Notes under the pieces: generated by a model
The model's input: the letters and a program-made list of their open reading frames with translations, nothing else
Databases searched by the model: none
Told to the model about the DNA's origin: nothing
DNA from: Sordaria brevicollis
Lineage: Eukaryota; Ascomycota; Sordariomycetes; Sordariales; Sordariaceae
DNA: 64,000 nt
Assembly: GCA_033439795.1 (NCBI GenBank)
Contig: JAUTDP010000010.1
Location: 2,170,001 to 2,234,000 of the forward strand
Reading direction: 5' to 3'
Translations under genes and position numbers: made by a program
Part shown: positions 46,981 through 59,320 of the stretch, one piece after another
Layout of the letters: each line of letters begins with the position of its first letter
Position numbering within the stretch: position 1 is the stretch's first letter

Positions 46981-48966
46981 GTTGGACGAAGGTGGCCGTC
47001 CTAGGGAGGTCCTTGTTTGATTCTGTCTGTCAGGTCAAGGGTCGGATGAAAGGTTGGAAGACAAGTATATCACAACCACAACTTGATCAAGATGCATGCC
47101 ACATCGCTTGTCGGTGGGAAAGAGGCATCTTATAGAGGTTGTGGATGTTGGACAAAGAACCGAAGCTGACAGCGAGTCATGGCAGGACGTTGCAGCAAGT
47201 GTAACTATTGCGCCTCCCGGCCCCCTATGGTCTGGTAGAAGTGCCAAAGTCTGGTACCATTAGAGGTACCAATAGAGGTACCAAGTTACCTGTGAACTAG
47301 GAGATCCGATTGGGTGGGCTCTACCCCAGACCCCACTATTCCCGCTTTGCCCCACACCATCTAACCGATTGTGGAGGAGTCAAGACAAAGGTCGGGGTAC
47401 CTTGCCATGGAACTTTCTCTGTCCAAGAACACCTGCACAACAGACTCGGGAAGCTTTCCACATCAAGACGAAATGATCACCGAGAGAATCTGGTATAGAA
47501 GACTTAAATCTTCGTCTCTGATTGCCATCGTGTCCCATCTCGACACCGACGAGATAAGCCTCGGTGGCTATTACGGCCAAGGGTGTCTCCCTCCTCCTAT
47601 CCTCACTCGTCATATACCTCTAACGAAGGTGGCTTGCTGTGGCTTGAAACTGCTAGCCAACAGGCAGCAACCAAACGGCCGGGTAGCGGTTGGGGTGGGG
47701 TTACATGGCGATCACGCGAGTCGAGCTCAGCCCCAAAAGGCAACCCCAAGTTCCCCCAACCTCGGACTCTATCCCGCTGCAAGGTTCTCGACAAGCTTCG
47801 ACACGCTGTCAAAACAAGCTTCACCGGACATGCTTCTAGAAGGCTGGAAGCCATGAGGTCTGAGCGAGATGCTTTCGGTTGTCGGTAGCTGTCAGTTTCT
47901 CGGTGCCCTATTCGGCTGGGCGGCAACCATTGGTCTACGATATCAGGCCAGTGAGAGTGCCCAATGGCCGTCGAGGTTGACCTTTGGTGGCATTTGGGTT
48001 GTGGACTTGGACAGCTTGGTGGCAGTGCTGTTTACTATAGTGAACTGGTTGGGCCAAAAAGGGCGGAAAAGGAATTAGTCTTGACGAGCTGAGAGAAAAA
48101 GGAAGAGGAAGATTGTTTCACTTGACCTTTGAGTGGGCTAGAGATGCAGTGACGACAAAATCCATGTTGACGAGGATCTTAGAGGATGTCTGAAGTCTGA
48201 TAGTCCCAGAGGCATGGGCACAATATGGGGTCCTGCTCACGCCGTGCACATGGTTGATACGATGGGTATATGGAAGGGCAATAAACTTCTCTGCTGTCTG
48301 TTAATCAACTGCTGATAATCCGGGCCAAGAGCAGTTTCCCGATATACTTTCGACGGACATAGACCCACGGAAGTATCGCACTGTACTTAAGTACTTTCGT
48401 CCCCAACCCTTCTTTTCGTCGTTGGGGTTATTTAACTGGAGGATCGGTACTCGTTTGGATTTTCCTCTTACTTCCTCAAGCCTATCCAAGCATTAATTTT
48501 CTCTCCTTTGGTTTCAAAAGCCTGGAACTGGGAATTGGGCCAAAGCTCTTGAATATCCATATCGACGAAATTCCGACCAGGTGGATTCCATGTATGAACC
48601 ATGCATACATCATGCCCGTGACTGGTTGTCGGTACCATGTCATGCCAAAGATTTAGTTTCGCTGGAGCTTCCGAACGGTTTGCACGTCGCCCACGCACAC
48701 CCTTCGAAGTCGGCAACGAGTGTCAAGTGCCGGGTGCAGAAAATGCAGAAACCTACATAAAAAAAAATGGTGATTTTATTTCGGCTCCAGATGGTTAGCC
48801 CTTGACCTACTGCCATATATTCTCGGCGGGACTGCTCCCACAACCACTCTTTTTTCCTTCTACCATACAACCAACAACCGATTCCCGTCACCCTCACCAA
48901 TTCAACTACAATACGAGTGGACAAGGCCATCACTCACTGATATCGGCATCTGAATCACAACTCATC
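46981..48966. promoter_or_regulatory. Divergent intergenic region between GRDP-like and 2EXR genes
   Basis: About 2 kb separates two genes transcribed away from each other, so both promoters should lie here. AGAGGTACCA-type units repeat three times at about 47252-47283. Open frames (up to 161 codons at 47371-47856) have no domain or splice support. No TATA box could be assigned with confidence. Confidence 0.45.
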
Positions 48967-50457
48967 ATGACAACACTACCGTCACTCGAGTACCGTTTCC
49001 ACACGGATCAAGTTGACGTGACGAGCATCGTCAACGATTGTGTCGGGCTTGTGGCATGTAATCCGAATGAGTCCCAGATGTAAGTCAGAATCTCAAGCCC
49101 AGCTGTTTAGGTTGGCAGTGCTTCTTCATGGCTAACGCGAGCGGTATTTAGTGACGAGTTTAAAGCAGATCCCGTTGGCTCTTCCCGGTATAGGCAGCAA
49201 AATTGGCGTTCCCTGCCCCCCGAACCAGCCACCCCGGCCCGGAGCCCCAGATCCATAAAGGACCTTCTACATTCCCCCAAACCTCACGACAGGCAGTTTA
49301 CCCTCTTCAACCGGCTACCAACGGAGCTGCGATTGCTTATTTGGGAAATGTCGGTCGAGCCGGATGTGCTCGTCGGTTATCTTTCAGTGACCAAGGCGGA
49401 CAAGAAGGTCGATAACTCTGTGGTCATCAACAACCGTTCGCGACAACCGGTCAACTGCACCACACACGATTTTGGGACCAGAAAACACTATAACAAAATT
49501 AGGCTCTACGAGATCAACAAGGAGAGTCGCGAGCTAGCCATCAAGTACTGGGGAAAGCCGCTGTCTCCGTTATGCGTCACGGATGGAGGAAACCAGCAAC
49601 GTCCCAACTATCTGTTCCGGTCCGACACCGACGTCTTCGCCATCCAACTTCACAGCATTCTGGGTTACGGAAATGACCACCACTCAACTATCACGCATCA
49701 TCTTGACCCATGGCAAGTGTCATTGAGAGCCACCACCACTCCCTACGCTTGCGCGCCCGTGGAGTTACTGTCCAAAATTCGGTGCGTCGAACTCCATCTC
49801 GACCGCATCGAAGACCTTCAATACGTAAGCTACAAATGGGCTGATTCCGGCGAAGCCAACCCCTTCACCTTCCTGTTCCACTTCCCCGGCCTGCAGCACC
49901 TGACTCTTGTCCTCCGCCGCCCTCAACTCTATGACATTCCTCACTACAAAGACGGCAGAACCTTGATTGAAGACGCCGACGAGTGCATAAGGGTCATGCC
50001 GGTTACCGATTCTCTCAAGGAATTTGACTACTACCACGCCGACACCATCTACTGCCTGCACGCCTTTCAGCGGCTGTTCCGCGACCCCACCACGCACGAC
50101 CGCGCCAGCTTGATGCTGCGCAAGCTCAGAACCCTGACCGTGAAAGCCAACACCGAGTCCCTGGCTACCAGCGGCGTCGGTTCCTACTGGGCCGACAACC
50201 ACCGGCCTGAGATTCCCATCGCCCGCATTCCCAAGGGCATGTCCCCTCTCGGCTGCGCTCAGCATGATACGCTCGAGGAAGTACCCCATGTGTGGCACAT
50301 GTTTTACCCGCCACCGACTGTCCATCGACAAGAAGGAGATATTGGCATGGCTCCATATCTACATTGGGGTGATCCTCCCGCCGTAACGGACTCTCTCCTT
50401 GGGATAAATGGTAGTATAGATCCCACTCTCACTATCACTCATTCTACTACCTCTTAG
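48967..50457 (+). CDS. 2EXR-domain protein
   Basis: Exons are 48967-49079 and 49152-50457, giving 472 residues. The 72-bp intron has donor GTAAGT, branch GCTAAC and acceptor TTTAG, and the join is in frame. After a Pro/Ser-rich stretch, the sequence FTLFNRLPTELRLLIWEM begins at about residue 93. This is the start of the fungal 2EXR domain (F-x-x-F-xx-LP-x-E-LR-xx-IW), continuing with NKESRELAIKYWGKPL. 2EXR proteins are numerous in filamentous ascomycetes and their function is unknown. The first ATG, at 48967, is chosen because the spliced frame leads directly into the domain; starting within the second exon would lose it. The product has no signal peptide or membrane segment. The gene ends about 100 bp before repeat D2. 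Confidence 0.85.
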
Positions 50458-50920
50458 GACTTCGTCAACACGCCCTCGAACAACGACCATACCCTTTATG
50501 TCGGGGTTCACGAGGAGTCAGTCAATAACTTGGGGGAAGGTATCCTTGAGGATCCCTAGTTAGCGCCGCCCCCGTACCCCCGCAAAATTTGCCTTCGGCA
50601 AATTTTATACAGGTGGGCAGAAATTTACTTGAAGCGGAGCTCAACATTTAGTTCTTCTATTTTTTATTATATTTTTATTATATTTTTATTATATTTTTTA
50701 ATTATGAATATTTTTTATTTATTTATTTCTTTATTTATTTAACTATTTATTTATTTATCCAATTATTCATTTTTTTATTCATTTACTTATTATTCGGTTT
50801 TCATTCATTTATTTATTTATTATTATTTATTTATTAACTATTATTTATATATTTATTTATAATTATTTATTTATTATTTTTAATCCTTATTTAAATATTA
50901 TTAAAAAACTTTTATTTTTA

Positions 50921-50993
50921 CTCCGGCCGGGAATCGAACCGACCGCTGAAGGTATATATTATAATCGTATATTTACTAAGTTAGCTACGACGG
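50921..50993 (-). repeat. tRNA-like sequence with Pol III A and B boxes inside repeat D2
   Basis: The minus strand reads CGTCGTAGCTAACTTAGTAA (D-arm/A-box-like), then about 30 nt, then GGTCGGTTCGATTCCCGGCC, a nearly perfect T-arm with B box. The acceptor ends do not pair well, so it is a tRNA-derived relic or SINE head rather than a working tRNA. Confidence 0.55.
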
Positions 50994-51029
50994 TTTTTTT
51001 TAAAAATAAAATCTTTTTTTTTTATTATA

Positions 51030-51305
51030 TACCTATCCGTCGGATTTTTTAAAGCCATTTTTCTCGGCCGGCAGGCTATTTACAATCACGTGAGTAGTAC
51101 CAAACTACTCGCCTCAGCTTATTTATCATTTTGATACCCATTTTCTTTATTAATATTGTTACCCTTATTGATAAGCTTTTTGATTTTTTTATATATCCGT
51201 CGGATTTTTTCAAAGCCGTTTTTCTCGGCCGGCAGGCTAGCTATGGTCACGTGAGTGGTACCAATCTATTCGTCTCAGCTTACTCATCATTTTGGTACCC
51301 ACTTT
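51030..51305. repeat. 160-bp tandem duplication inside repeat D2
   Basis: The block from ATCCGTCGGATTTTTT through the GCC-rich CTCGGCCGGCAGGCTA, CACGTGAGT and CTCAGCTTA to CATTTTG-TACCCA occurs at about 51035 and 51195. The left unit carries many extra C-to-T and G-to-A changes, so the two units have been mutated unequally. Confidence 0.8.
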
Positions 51306-51938
51306 GTTGTGATCGGACCCACTTTAGAATGCCAAGCCTCGTCCCATTTTTAGCGCCTTGGCAAAGGTTTATTCCAGCCAATTCCAACTCGAGAAACAGG
51401 GATAGTGGCTTCGGGTAGACGGGTAAACTTCGGGAAGATTTACAGGGATTATTACAGGGGGTCACCGTATTATAGAAGAAGCTACGCTCAACGCTCGTGT
51501 TTTTTCAACACTTCTCATATTGAAGCTCCGCTTCAAATAACGCAAAGACAGGGCAGTGGTAAATAATCATGTAAAAAGGATTTTGGCTTTCGTTATGTAG
51601 TTGAATTAGTGTGGTATGTGAAGAGCGGAACAGACACGGGGGACACATCCTAAGATAGATGGTCCCCTACTATTCCTTTCTACCTACCTATAGTTTAATG
51701 CAAGTGAAGTAAATTTTAGTAAGAGATTTAAAAGTATTTCCAATTGTCCCGGCCTTTAATTAACAATTATCTTTAAACACACTGCATACTTGGATTTTAT
51801 AACATAATCAAGAGTGTCCCTCCAATTTTGAAAGTGACCATGCCGATATAGCGGTCTTGATCCCGGCACAACCCCTGTCCTATCTATCCCAACTTTAATA
51901 AGCACTAGCTAAGCGGCCATTGACAACAACATCCACTA

Positions 51939-52038
51939 GCCCGATTAGCTCAGCTGGTTAGAGCGTCGTACTAATATCTTGAACGTCCAAGATATCAAGT
52001 CCATGCGAAGGTCAACAGTTCAATCCTGTTATTGGGCA
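51939..52038 (+). tRNA. tRNA-Ile(AAU): tRNA-Ile(AAU) with 26-nt intron
   Basis: All arms fold. Acceptor GCCCGAT pairs with ATTGGGC (one G-U), the D-arm is GCTC...GAGC, the anticodon stem is TCGTA/TGCGA, the T-arm is AACAG TTCAATC CTGTT, and the discriminator is A. The loop CTAATA-A gives anticodon AAT. The intron 51977-52002 sits between positions 37 and 38, as in other nuclear tRNA introns. A T-rich stretch follows as terminator. Confidence 0.93.
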
Positions 52039-52539
52039 CTTTCTTTTTCCATTTTTTTCTCACTTTATTCGGGCTCGAAAAACCTCCCTTGCTTGTACCT
52101 ATATTGTTTTTTTTCTAAGGTTTGCTTTTTTTTTGGTTTATATGCGAATAGCATCTGATATGGTTGGGCGATGCGGGATGCAGCTGGTATGCGAGGAGCG
52201 GACTAGGAACTAGGGGAGTATTGCGAACATGTGCCAAAACCATGTTCTACTTACGCGAACCTCATGATCACTACAAAAGCATGGCTGGTGTATCGCATGC
52301 TAAGAGATGATAACAGTTTGGGTATACTTCTATCTCACTTCAAGTCCCTATCCTCGATCTATAATACCGGAAGGTCATCAAAACACCATTTTTAAATCCC
52401 TCTACCACTCGCCCTTTAACCCCCAGCAAGTATTACAAACTATACAAAAAGAACATCGTTCCAAAAGGAGTGTAAGAACCGAAGGAACAAGGGAAACTGC
52501 ATCATCAGTACAATCTCGTACGAGACCGACCACCAAGAC

Positions 52540-53787
52540 TCAATTATCACCCAAATACCGCGCCACCCCTGACGGCAGAGTAAATCTGACTCGACCCGGA
52601 CTTTGAGGACTTGGTGACCGCGACCGTGAGCGTGTGTGTGTCCAGCTTCTTCTTCCCTCTGATGAACTTGACGAGGATGATGATGACGATGAGGATGATG
52701 AAGTCAAGCTAGGTGGTTGTTCGCCGATGTTGTCTGAGAGATCTGAAGAGCTTGTCGTGGTGGATGGTGAATTGTAGCTTGGTTGTTGGTATCTACTTGT
52801 TGACGTCGACATCGCGGGGGTTGAGATGGAAGCGGCATAGATGGAGGGTGTTGACTCGTAGACGACGCTGACTATGGAAGGTTGTGATCTTCGAATTCGA
52901 CTTCGGCTTTGAGTTGGAGGTTGCTCTTGGGGATCCCGTTCGCGGGAGCGTCGGCTACTCCTCTCGTGCGTTGCTCGGCCAGCGACATAGATCACGGGCG
53001 GCAAGTTGTGTTCTTGGTGGTTCCTATCCCTGGTTGAGGACCTGTCAATGGGGTTGTGGTGGTGTCTTGACCTCTCGTGCCGATGGACGTCCTTGTCACC
53101 CCAAGTGTCTGCAGTAGGACTGGACACATCAACGACTGCTTGTCTACCGGGATGCAGTCGAGGTGTCGAATTATCACGCCGATGACCTTTCCGTGATACT
53201 TGTACTTGGTGGGAAGGTCGTTGAGACATTGGTGGCGGAACATCAGGTTGGATGACCTTGACCATTTTGACAGTCGAGTGCCCTTTCTCTGCTTCTGAGC
53301 TTGGCACCGACCGGTCACCGCGATTGCTACTTTTGATCCGGACCGGTGTTCGTCTCTGAGGATAGCGCATGGTGGATGAGTATCTGACGGGCATGATCGC
53401 GGCTTCCTTGTTTGATGATGGCCAAGCAGATGCTGAAGACTTTGATGGTGATCGGCGACGACAGAGACGCCAGAGGATGAAGGAGAAGATGATTGTGCCG
53501 AAGAAGACGCCGAAGACGATGCCGAGTGCTACGGCGGAGCTGTTTGAAGGTGATGATGTTGCTGGAGACACGAAGGATGAGAGGTGGGTTGAAGCTTCGA
53601 GTGTCAAAAGTCTGGTCGTCGAGACGGGAGGTGTCGTCTTTATGGTGGCGGCTGTCTCAATCACAGAGAATGTGTAACTTGTCTCGGAGGGCTGAGTTTG
53701 ACGTGATCTTAATGTTGGAAGAGTGTCAGAGACTTGTCGAGATGACACCACTTGACGATTTGGGTTTCGCGGTGCTGCCACTCCCAT
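52540..53787 (-). CDS. Single-pass membrane protein with Ser/Thr-rich outer part and basic disordered tail
   Basis: This is an uninterrupted ORF of 415 residues with a good start context (CAAAATGG) and a stop in frame just upstream. The Ser/Thr-rich N-terminal part (about 1-84) has no clear signal peptide. One transmembrane segment follows (about 85-107, AVALGIVFGVFFGTIIFSFI), then the stop-transfer signal RLCRRR. The remaining 300 residues are His/Arg/Ser/Pro-rich and disordered, with a run of about 14 Ser near 363-376. The layout (Ser/Thr-rich stalk, single helix, cytosolic tail) is like fungal surface sensors and SKG6/AXL2-type proteins, but no such domain can be proven. It lies alone between the tRNA and the xylanase. 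Confidence 0.75.
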   Translation of the reverse strand: MGVAAPRNPNRQVVSSRQVSDTLPTLRSRQTQPSETSYTFSVIETAATIKTTPPVSTTRLLTLEASTHLSSFVSPATSSPSNSSAVALGIVFGVFFGTIIFSFILWRLCRRRSPSKSSASAWPSSNKEAAIMPVRYSSTMRYPQRRTPVRIKSSNRGDRSVPSSEAEKGHSTVKMVKVIQPDVPPPMSQRPSHQVQVSRKGHRRDNSTPRLHPGRQAVVDVSSPTADTWGDKDVHRHERSRHHHNPIDRSSTRDRNHQEHNLPPVIYVAGRATHERSSRRSRERDPQEQPPTQSRSRIRRSQPSIVSVVYESTPSIYAASISTPAMSTSTSRYQQPSYNSPSTTTSSSDLSDNIGEQPPSLTSSSSSSSSSSSSSSEGRRSWTHTRSRSRSPSPQSPGRVRFTLPSGVARYLGDN

Positions 53788-55604
53788 TTTGTAGTTCGAA
53801 CGATCAAAGACAGTTCTTCAAAATCGTAATGTTCGCTTGGTGTTCGTGTTGCCAACAATGAACACAACGGAAGAACAACTTAGAAAAAGCGGTAACAGCC
53901 TCAGAAACAATACATGTCCGGTCTTTTGAAGCCCAGTTTGTTGTTGTCTCCCGGCGATGCTTCTTCGGTGAGGCGATTGGGCTTTCGCCGTCCACTCGGA
54001 AGCATGCTGACACTCTACGTCCGTATACGCTCGAGCAGCACCTTACCGGTCTCCCAGTCATCCGTCCGTCCGCGCCTGTGAGTCGCAGAGATAGAACGCA
54101 CCTGAACCATTTTTCTCTTCCCTTTGCTGTAACTCCCACTGGCTATTCCCCCTGACCGCTTCAATGCTACTATCAGCTCGATCACCAACAATCCTGGTCC
54201 CTCTTCCGAAACAACCTTTCAAATCACGCCACAATCGGATCGGAAATCTCGCGCGGATCGCGGTTTGTCGTTCTTCTTCTCTCATTTGCGCGTGGGCATG
54301 ATGCGAGGCATGACGCCTTGCAATTCATCATTTGCGACTTTGCCCAGTCATGGCAAGAGGATTGACAAATAGGGCTGCCAACGCATTCTTTTGGGTGTGC
54401 GTGGGGGGGGGGGGGGGGGGGGGGGGGGACCGGCTTGTTACTTGGTTGTCTTGGAATGTATGTCTCCGACGGATCGGGTCGAACATGTCCGGATGTTCCT
54501 GGGATTTGTAAAGAAATCGACCATTTGGGAATGAGAGAGGTAAGAAAGCCACCGTAGCACGACACGACCTGACCCGAGAGTGAGAGAGCCAGAAACGGGT
54601 ATCGAGTGACAGTGTTGGATCCCGTTCCGTTGATACTGTAGACGAAACCGTACCGTAGGTAACCAGTTGAATGAAAAATCAAGGCGACATTGTAAGGTAG
54701 GAGAGGTAGTGGACGTGAGTCGCTGCGGCGATTTTCATTGTCATAACCGGCCGTGAGCTTGAGCTGTGAGTAGTCCAAGGCGCTCCTTGACCGCCAGCCC
54801 GAAGGGAACACTGCAGTCTGCGTCTGCTGCGGATAATGTTGCTTGCTTGCTTGCCTGCTTGCGCCGGTGTCCAAGAAAACGCAAATCGCTGAAAGAGGGG
54901 ATCATGATCGAAGAAAATCCGGAATTGTGGTTGAAAAACACTCGACAGGATTGGAACGGCTTGTTATTTATCTCGTCAGTGCACGACATAAGCGGTGGGA
55001 TCCACCATGGCCAGGAGGCGTCAATAGGATCATGCCAGATATGAAGGTGGCGCCTGCACGTTTCTGCTTGCCGCATATTTCTTGTGTTACGTGAGATCCG
55101 AACGTCTGCATTGATTGTGACGACCTGGAAGAGGCATTGGATGGAGAGGTCTCACCGCCAGGGGTTCTGAGGCGGACTGGATGCGAACGTTACGTTAAAG
55201 GTGAACCTGTGCCTGAGCATATGAGACGCCGGTGGTTGAGTTCTTTGGGTGGAAGTATCGAATGAATGAACAAACATATAAGCGGTGAGGGCATTCACAT
55301 TTGATTGAGCGAGGCAAGAAAGTTTTGTGGAAGAGAAGAACTTGATTGTGAGATTCGATCTAGTACAGAAAGGAAACCGGCGAGGCGCAACATCCAAAGT
55401 AACCCGGCCCGATACTTGCTCCGGGATTGTGTAACAACCACCCGACCTCAAGTGTCCGGAAAGAGCAACCGGCCCTTATCGGGGAACTGCCACTCCTGCT
55501 CCTTCCCGATGTCCGTCTTCCGATCGTGCCCACCATCACCATATCTCAAGTTCCTGCCCTCCATCATTACACCATTGTCATATCTTCGTGCCCAATTTCA
55601 TCGT
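53788..55604. other. Intergenic DNA, no gene seen
   Basis: About 1.8 kb between two minus-strand genes, containing the upstream region of the membrane protein and the 3' side of the xylanase gene. It includes a 26-G homopolymer at 54403-54428. GCTTGCTTGCTTGC-type runs occur near 54841. The open frames seen have no domain. Confidence 0.5.
54403..54428 (+). repeat. 26-nt G homopolymer
   Basis: An uninterrupted run of 26 G on the plus strand, well able to form a G-quadruplex and likely to vary in length between strains or reads. Confidence 0.95.
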
Positions 55605-56339
<735 letters not shown>

Positions 56340-56370
56340 TCAGAAGTCGAAACACGGCGATCGTGAGGGT

Positions 56371-56378
56371 CTTTTATA
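56371..56378 (-). promoter_or_regulatory. TATA-like box of the xylanase gene
   Basis: On the minus strand TATAAAAG begins at 56378, about 100 bp before the ATG. That is a reasonable distance for a TATA box plus a short leader. Confidence 0.5.
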
Positions 56379-59032
56379 TTCTTTCTTCGAGCTCTGTGTT
56401 GTCGTATTCGATCGACAAGATCAGTTTAGGCGGTCGAACCGCAACTCCGGGCTTGGTTGTCGTCGGCCTCGTCTTCGTCCCTGTCGCTCTTGACCTCGCC
56501 ATCATGGCAACTCTGTCGATCCTGCTTCGTTTTTGATGCCAAGGACCAGACACTTTGCGGTTGTTATGCAACATATTGAGCTTAGTCCATGGAGGTGGTC
56601 TCGGATAGGGTTGTATCCATCACGAAAAGTTCATGCTTAGTCCGATTTCCGTACCCAAGATTGGGAAGACGCCACTCTACCCCAGCTTTTCGTGGCGGAA
56701 GGATAAATGAAGGAGGCTCCTGATGCATTCAGGCTGAATGAAAGTGATCGATGGGGCCCCGCAATGCGGCTCGGTCACGGACGTCGAGGGTTCTGTCGAG
56801 CTTCCATATTCGTAAGTCTGTGTTTGAGAATCCTTGCAGTGGTGTTGAAGACGGAGGCTGGCCATGCTGAAACAAGAGATATTCCACCACTCAAGCCTAT
56901 TGGATCTCGGTATTCGTCCAGGGTCCTGTCAGCTATTGGCACGCTTAAACTCGAGTCCCTGCTACCTTCGGAGGACGTCAACTCAACCACTCTCGTCGGA
57001 GGATCTGTCTTTTGCTAGCCTCTGTTCTTCAGCAACTTGGCTTTTATGTCAGATGCTTGGCCAGGCGGTTACGACATCTCCATCTACCGGGAAGTGGCCA
57101 AGAAACCTTGGCTGCACACCCTCATCTCGAGCCGTGGTTCATGTGCTGTACCCCGGACTGAACTGCCGATGCCCCCTTGTCCAGATGCCGATCAAGAAGC
57201 GAACCGTGATCCGGGGTCTGAAGTACCGTTGTACCTGGGCCAGAAATATCGTCGTGATCGTGTCAGAAGGCATAATGCTGACACGTTCGGGATGAATCTC
57301 GAGGATGTTTTAAATGAACATCATAGAGCAGAACCCGTGTACCTGGAAGCAAAAGCTCAACACTATACCAGAGATGGGCTTGACATGACGATCGCGTCCC
57401 GACACTTTGCGATGATCTGGCCCTTGATGATGGGTAAACAGAAGAAGACCGGTTGATAGGCTCTCAGGGCAGTTTGCCATCTGATCCATTTAGCCGACAA
57501 TAGTGTTGCTACCCTCGCGAGTTTAAGATCTAGACAGGCGGGCAGGGGTATGTCAGGAGGCAGGGGGACACGACGACATCTGCTGTCCAGATTAGTCACA
57601 AGACCTTCTAACCTCTTCGATGAATGAGTTGTCGTCTCGTATACCATGATGATGAGATAATAGGCGGTTAAAGGGAGGCCTTGGTGTCGCACAAACATTG
57701 TGGATGATGGCGAGATTGACATTCCAACGTCAACAAACGGCGGATACACGCCGTCGTCACTCGAAGAGTGAGTTATGCATTGCGTTCCATCTGCAAAGAA
57801 ACCCAATGGAGGGCTCAAAGAAACGTCGGCCCCTCATGTTCCTTGAAGGCTCAGTTGTTTTCCTCTTCCTTTGTCGTCCGAGTGAATCCTGGATTGTGAG
57901 CTGGCGAGTCTAGCTGTCGTCGCCGTCACAGAGTTGCAATGTGCTCACAGGTCACAGCGCACGGGGCACCGCGATGAAAAACATGCGCACCAGTCGGAGT
58001 GTCCGTTTCTCACCGTCCTGGGAAATCTCGGTTGGCAGCAAAGTTGGCAAAACATCATGCACCGGTGGTCAAAGAAGGGGGAGTTTCCATATTGTGTTCC
58101 GCACGAGAGACGGGAGTAAGGTTGTTGGGATGAAATGGTATGGATGTCTAACGGAGTGGAAGAAGGAACGCCAGCGGCCCGGCTGTAGCCGCTGTTTGCC
58201 CACTGAAAGGCCAGACTTATAGTGCGTTTGCTCCACTCTTAGCCAATCGCAACTTTTGCCTCCTTCTCTGAACTGCTATCTCCAGTCAAGTGGAAGAGGT
58301 GAAGGGAATGTGTAGAGATATGTTGCGAACATGATGGAAATAATTTGACAAATTCCTCATCGAATGGCGCAAAGAAAGTAGCCCTGATGTGATAAAGAGA
58401 AAGCTGTGAGTTTCGATTCCTCCGACAAAGAAGCACGATGATCCACAATCCTACGGCAGCCATGTTGTTAGTGCTTGCCTTCCAAATCCAAATGCGGGCA
58501 TGATCATGAAGACGACGGGATTTTATGACACTAGGGTATTAGAAGGAGCCGGCAGCTGGTCAAGAAAAATGGGAACTACCTCTACTACTTACGAAGCGAA
58601 GGGAAGAAAAAGTTTGAAATGCCGGGACCATCTCCGGTACAGACTTTTTATTTGGGTTCTCAACACTGGAGATTCTCACAGCCGTATGTATAATATTTGT
58701 CAGAGATGCCTTTCGGCGTCAGCAGCGCATGATGCTCCTGCGCCTCGAGACCACCAACGACCACGGAGTACTGTGACGAACATCAACCATGATATCCACA
58801 TCGAAAAGCGAAACCGGATCCAGTGAAGAATACCGGAAGCTTCATCCGTCCCTTTTTGCCGGCTATTTGTTCTATCTCCCACTTCTTTCATCGTGAGTGT
58901 CCACCATGTTTATAGCACACCACATCCTCCAACTTGTTGTCACGCACCCACACACGAAACAAATCAAGAAGAGAGACAATAAATTGGATCAGTTTCTATC
59001 ATTCATAAGCAGATCTTGCGCAAGAAACAATC
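56379..59032. other. Intergenic DNA, no convincing gene
   Basis: About 2.6 kb upstream of the xylanase gene and before the 5S gene. The longest frames, 56864-57295 and 57037-57456, overlap on one strand. They lack domains, splice sites and a supportable start, so neither is called. Part of this should be the xylanase promoter. Confidence 0.45.
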
Positions 59033-59151
59033 ACATACGACCATACCCACTGGAAAACTCGGGATCCCGTCCGCTCTCCCATAGATAAGCCAGTGAGGGC
59101 CAGACTAGTAGTTGGGTCGGTGACGACCAGCGAATCCCTGGTGTTGTATGT
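59033..59151 (+). rRNA. 5S rRNA: 5S ribosomal RNA gene (divergent, dispersed type)
   Basis: It begins ACATACGACCATA and ends GGTGTTGTATGT (about 119 nt), with the conserved core AGTAGTTGGGTCGGTGACGA and CCAGCGAATCCCTGG. This agrees with Neurospora 5S rRNA genes, which are scattered rather than arrayed. The segment CCCACTGG...CCAGTGAGG differs from the common type, but both strands of that helix have changed together, so pairing is kept and the gene may be functional. CATAAG lies 29 bp upstream, where a TATA-type box is expected. A T-run follows. Confidence 0.93.
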
Positions 59152-59168
59152 TTTTTTCTTTCTTTTTT
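59151..59168 (+). terminator. T-run terminator of the 5S gene
   Basis: Seven T, then CTTTC and seven more T directly follow the 5S 3' end, as expected for Pol III termination. Confidence 0.75.
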
Positions 59169-59320
59169 TCCATTCTTCTGTTTTACTTACCCTCCCTTCT
59201 TCCTATCCCACATGATCCTTTTTTTTTCTGTCTCTTTCACCATATCAAACATTGTCCATTCATGTCACTAACTTCATTCAACTTTTCCTCTTTCTCATTT
59301 CACCTCTTCATCCCCCATCA

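Larger units (their letters stand above)
50565..51537. mobile_element. Repeat D, copy 2 (inverted relative to copy 1)
   Basis: It is read from right to left relative to copy 1. It opens with the hairpin TTGAAGCTCCGCTTCAA (51520-51536), shares GTGGGTACCAAAATGATGAG, CACGTGA and the CCTGCCGGCCGAGAAAA block, and ends with CTTGAAGCGGAGCTC, AAATTTGCCTTCGGCAAATT and CCCCCGTACCCCCG. It is longer than copy 1 because of an internal 160-bp duplication and a tRNA-like segment within an AT-rich part. Partial RIP is visible. It lies directly downstream of the 2EXR gene. Confidence 0.7.

Noticed and set aside
57037..57456. 139-codon plus-strand ORF upstream of the 5S gene
   Set aside because: Its N-terminal part looks somewhat protein-like, but there is no domain, supportable start or intron, and it overlaps another open frame.
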